Source: CAXBID01 sp963975495 (GTDB lineage Bacteria > Bacteroidota > Bacteroidia > Flavobacteriales > Flavobacteriaceae). From it: DNA of 5,729 bases. The stretch spans positions 1-5,729 of the forward strand of contig CAXBID010000249.1 in the NCBI GenBank assembly GCA_963975495.1, in the 5' to 3' direction. This document shows positions 5,704 through 5,729 of this stretch, in pieces (within the stretch, counting starts at the first letter, position 1; every line of letters begins with the position of its first letter). The position numbers and the translations under genes are program-made. The notes under the pieces were generated by a model. It was not told where the DNA came from. It ran no database searches and saw only the letters and a list, made by a program, of their open reading frames with translations.

Positions 5704-5729
5704 GTCACATTGAGCGCTCCCGATAGCTC
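5704..5729. repeat. Probable start of a dispersed palindromic repeat, cut by the window edge
   Basis: The last bases read GTCACATTGAGCGC and then CTCCCGATAGCTC, with a GAGCGCTC palindrome at 5712-5719 (self-complementary from 5713). From memory, GTCACATTGAGCGC and CCCGATAG blocks are parts of REP-like intergenic palindromes common in Flavobacteriaceae. The pairing half (an AATGTGAC-like sequence) would lie beyond the window, so this is tentative. Confidence 0.35.

Noticed and set aside
1..5729. CRISPR array, toxin-antitoxin or defence system
   Set aside because: No regularly spaced repeats, no paired small genes and no defence-type domains; the genes are transport, peptidase and Nudix families.

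Overview
The window looks like chromosomal DNA from a marine-type member of the Flavobacteriaceae (Bacteroidota). The evidence is low GC content, A-rich leaders with no Shine-Dalgarno sequence before any start codon, protein sequences of flavobacterial character, and GC-rich or symmetric intergenic palindromes of the kind scattered through these genomes. The assignment is by inspection only. No rRNA, tRNA, CRISPR array, transposase, integrase or phage gene is visible.

Layout. Positions 1-2476 (minus strand) hold a two-gene ABC exporter unit. The ATPase (2476 to 1589) comes first and is followed after 31 bp by a large ABC-2 type permease (1557 to beyond position 1). The permease is open to the window edge, with 519 residues and about 11 membrane segments visible. 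It resembles the N-terminal half of the Bacteroidota proteins in which an ABC-2 permease is fused to an M1 aminopeptidase, but any peptidase part lies outside the window. Positions 2477-2649 form a divergent, AT-rich control region with three short inverted repeats. Positions 2650-3738 (plus) encode an M42-family metallopeptidase with all expected metal and catalytic residues. After a GC-rich hairpin with a T-run, 3787-4344 (plus) encodes a Nudix hydrolase of the IPP-isomerase-like group. Positions 4345-4630 lie between convergent genes and contain no gene but several hairpins. Positions 4631-5656 (minus) encode a putative zinc metallopeptidase with two N-terminal zinc-ribbon-like Cys clusters and an HEIGH motif. 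The last 29 bases look like the start of another dispersed palindromic repeat.

How the genes relate. The only firm functional unit is the ATPase/permease pair. The M42 and Nudix genes are co-directional and only 48 bp apart; the hairpin between them leaves no room for a separate Nudix promoter downstream of it. The window is rich in peptidases (M42, the zinc-ribbon peptidase, and possibly the unseen end of the permease protein), but nothing shows that they act in one pathway.

Most notable point. The zinc-ribbon metallopeptidase gene is tightly bracketed by an inward-facing inverted repeat (4611-4634 and 5677-5700, 21 of 24 positions matching, 15 consecutive). The left copy touches the stop codon and the right copy ends 20 bp before the start codon. 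It could be the ends of a small mobile or invertible unit, or a shared regulatory or repeat sequence. The rest of the window is ordinary housekeeping or transport content, and I see no clear new multi-gene system.
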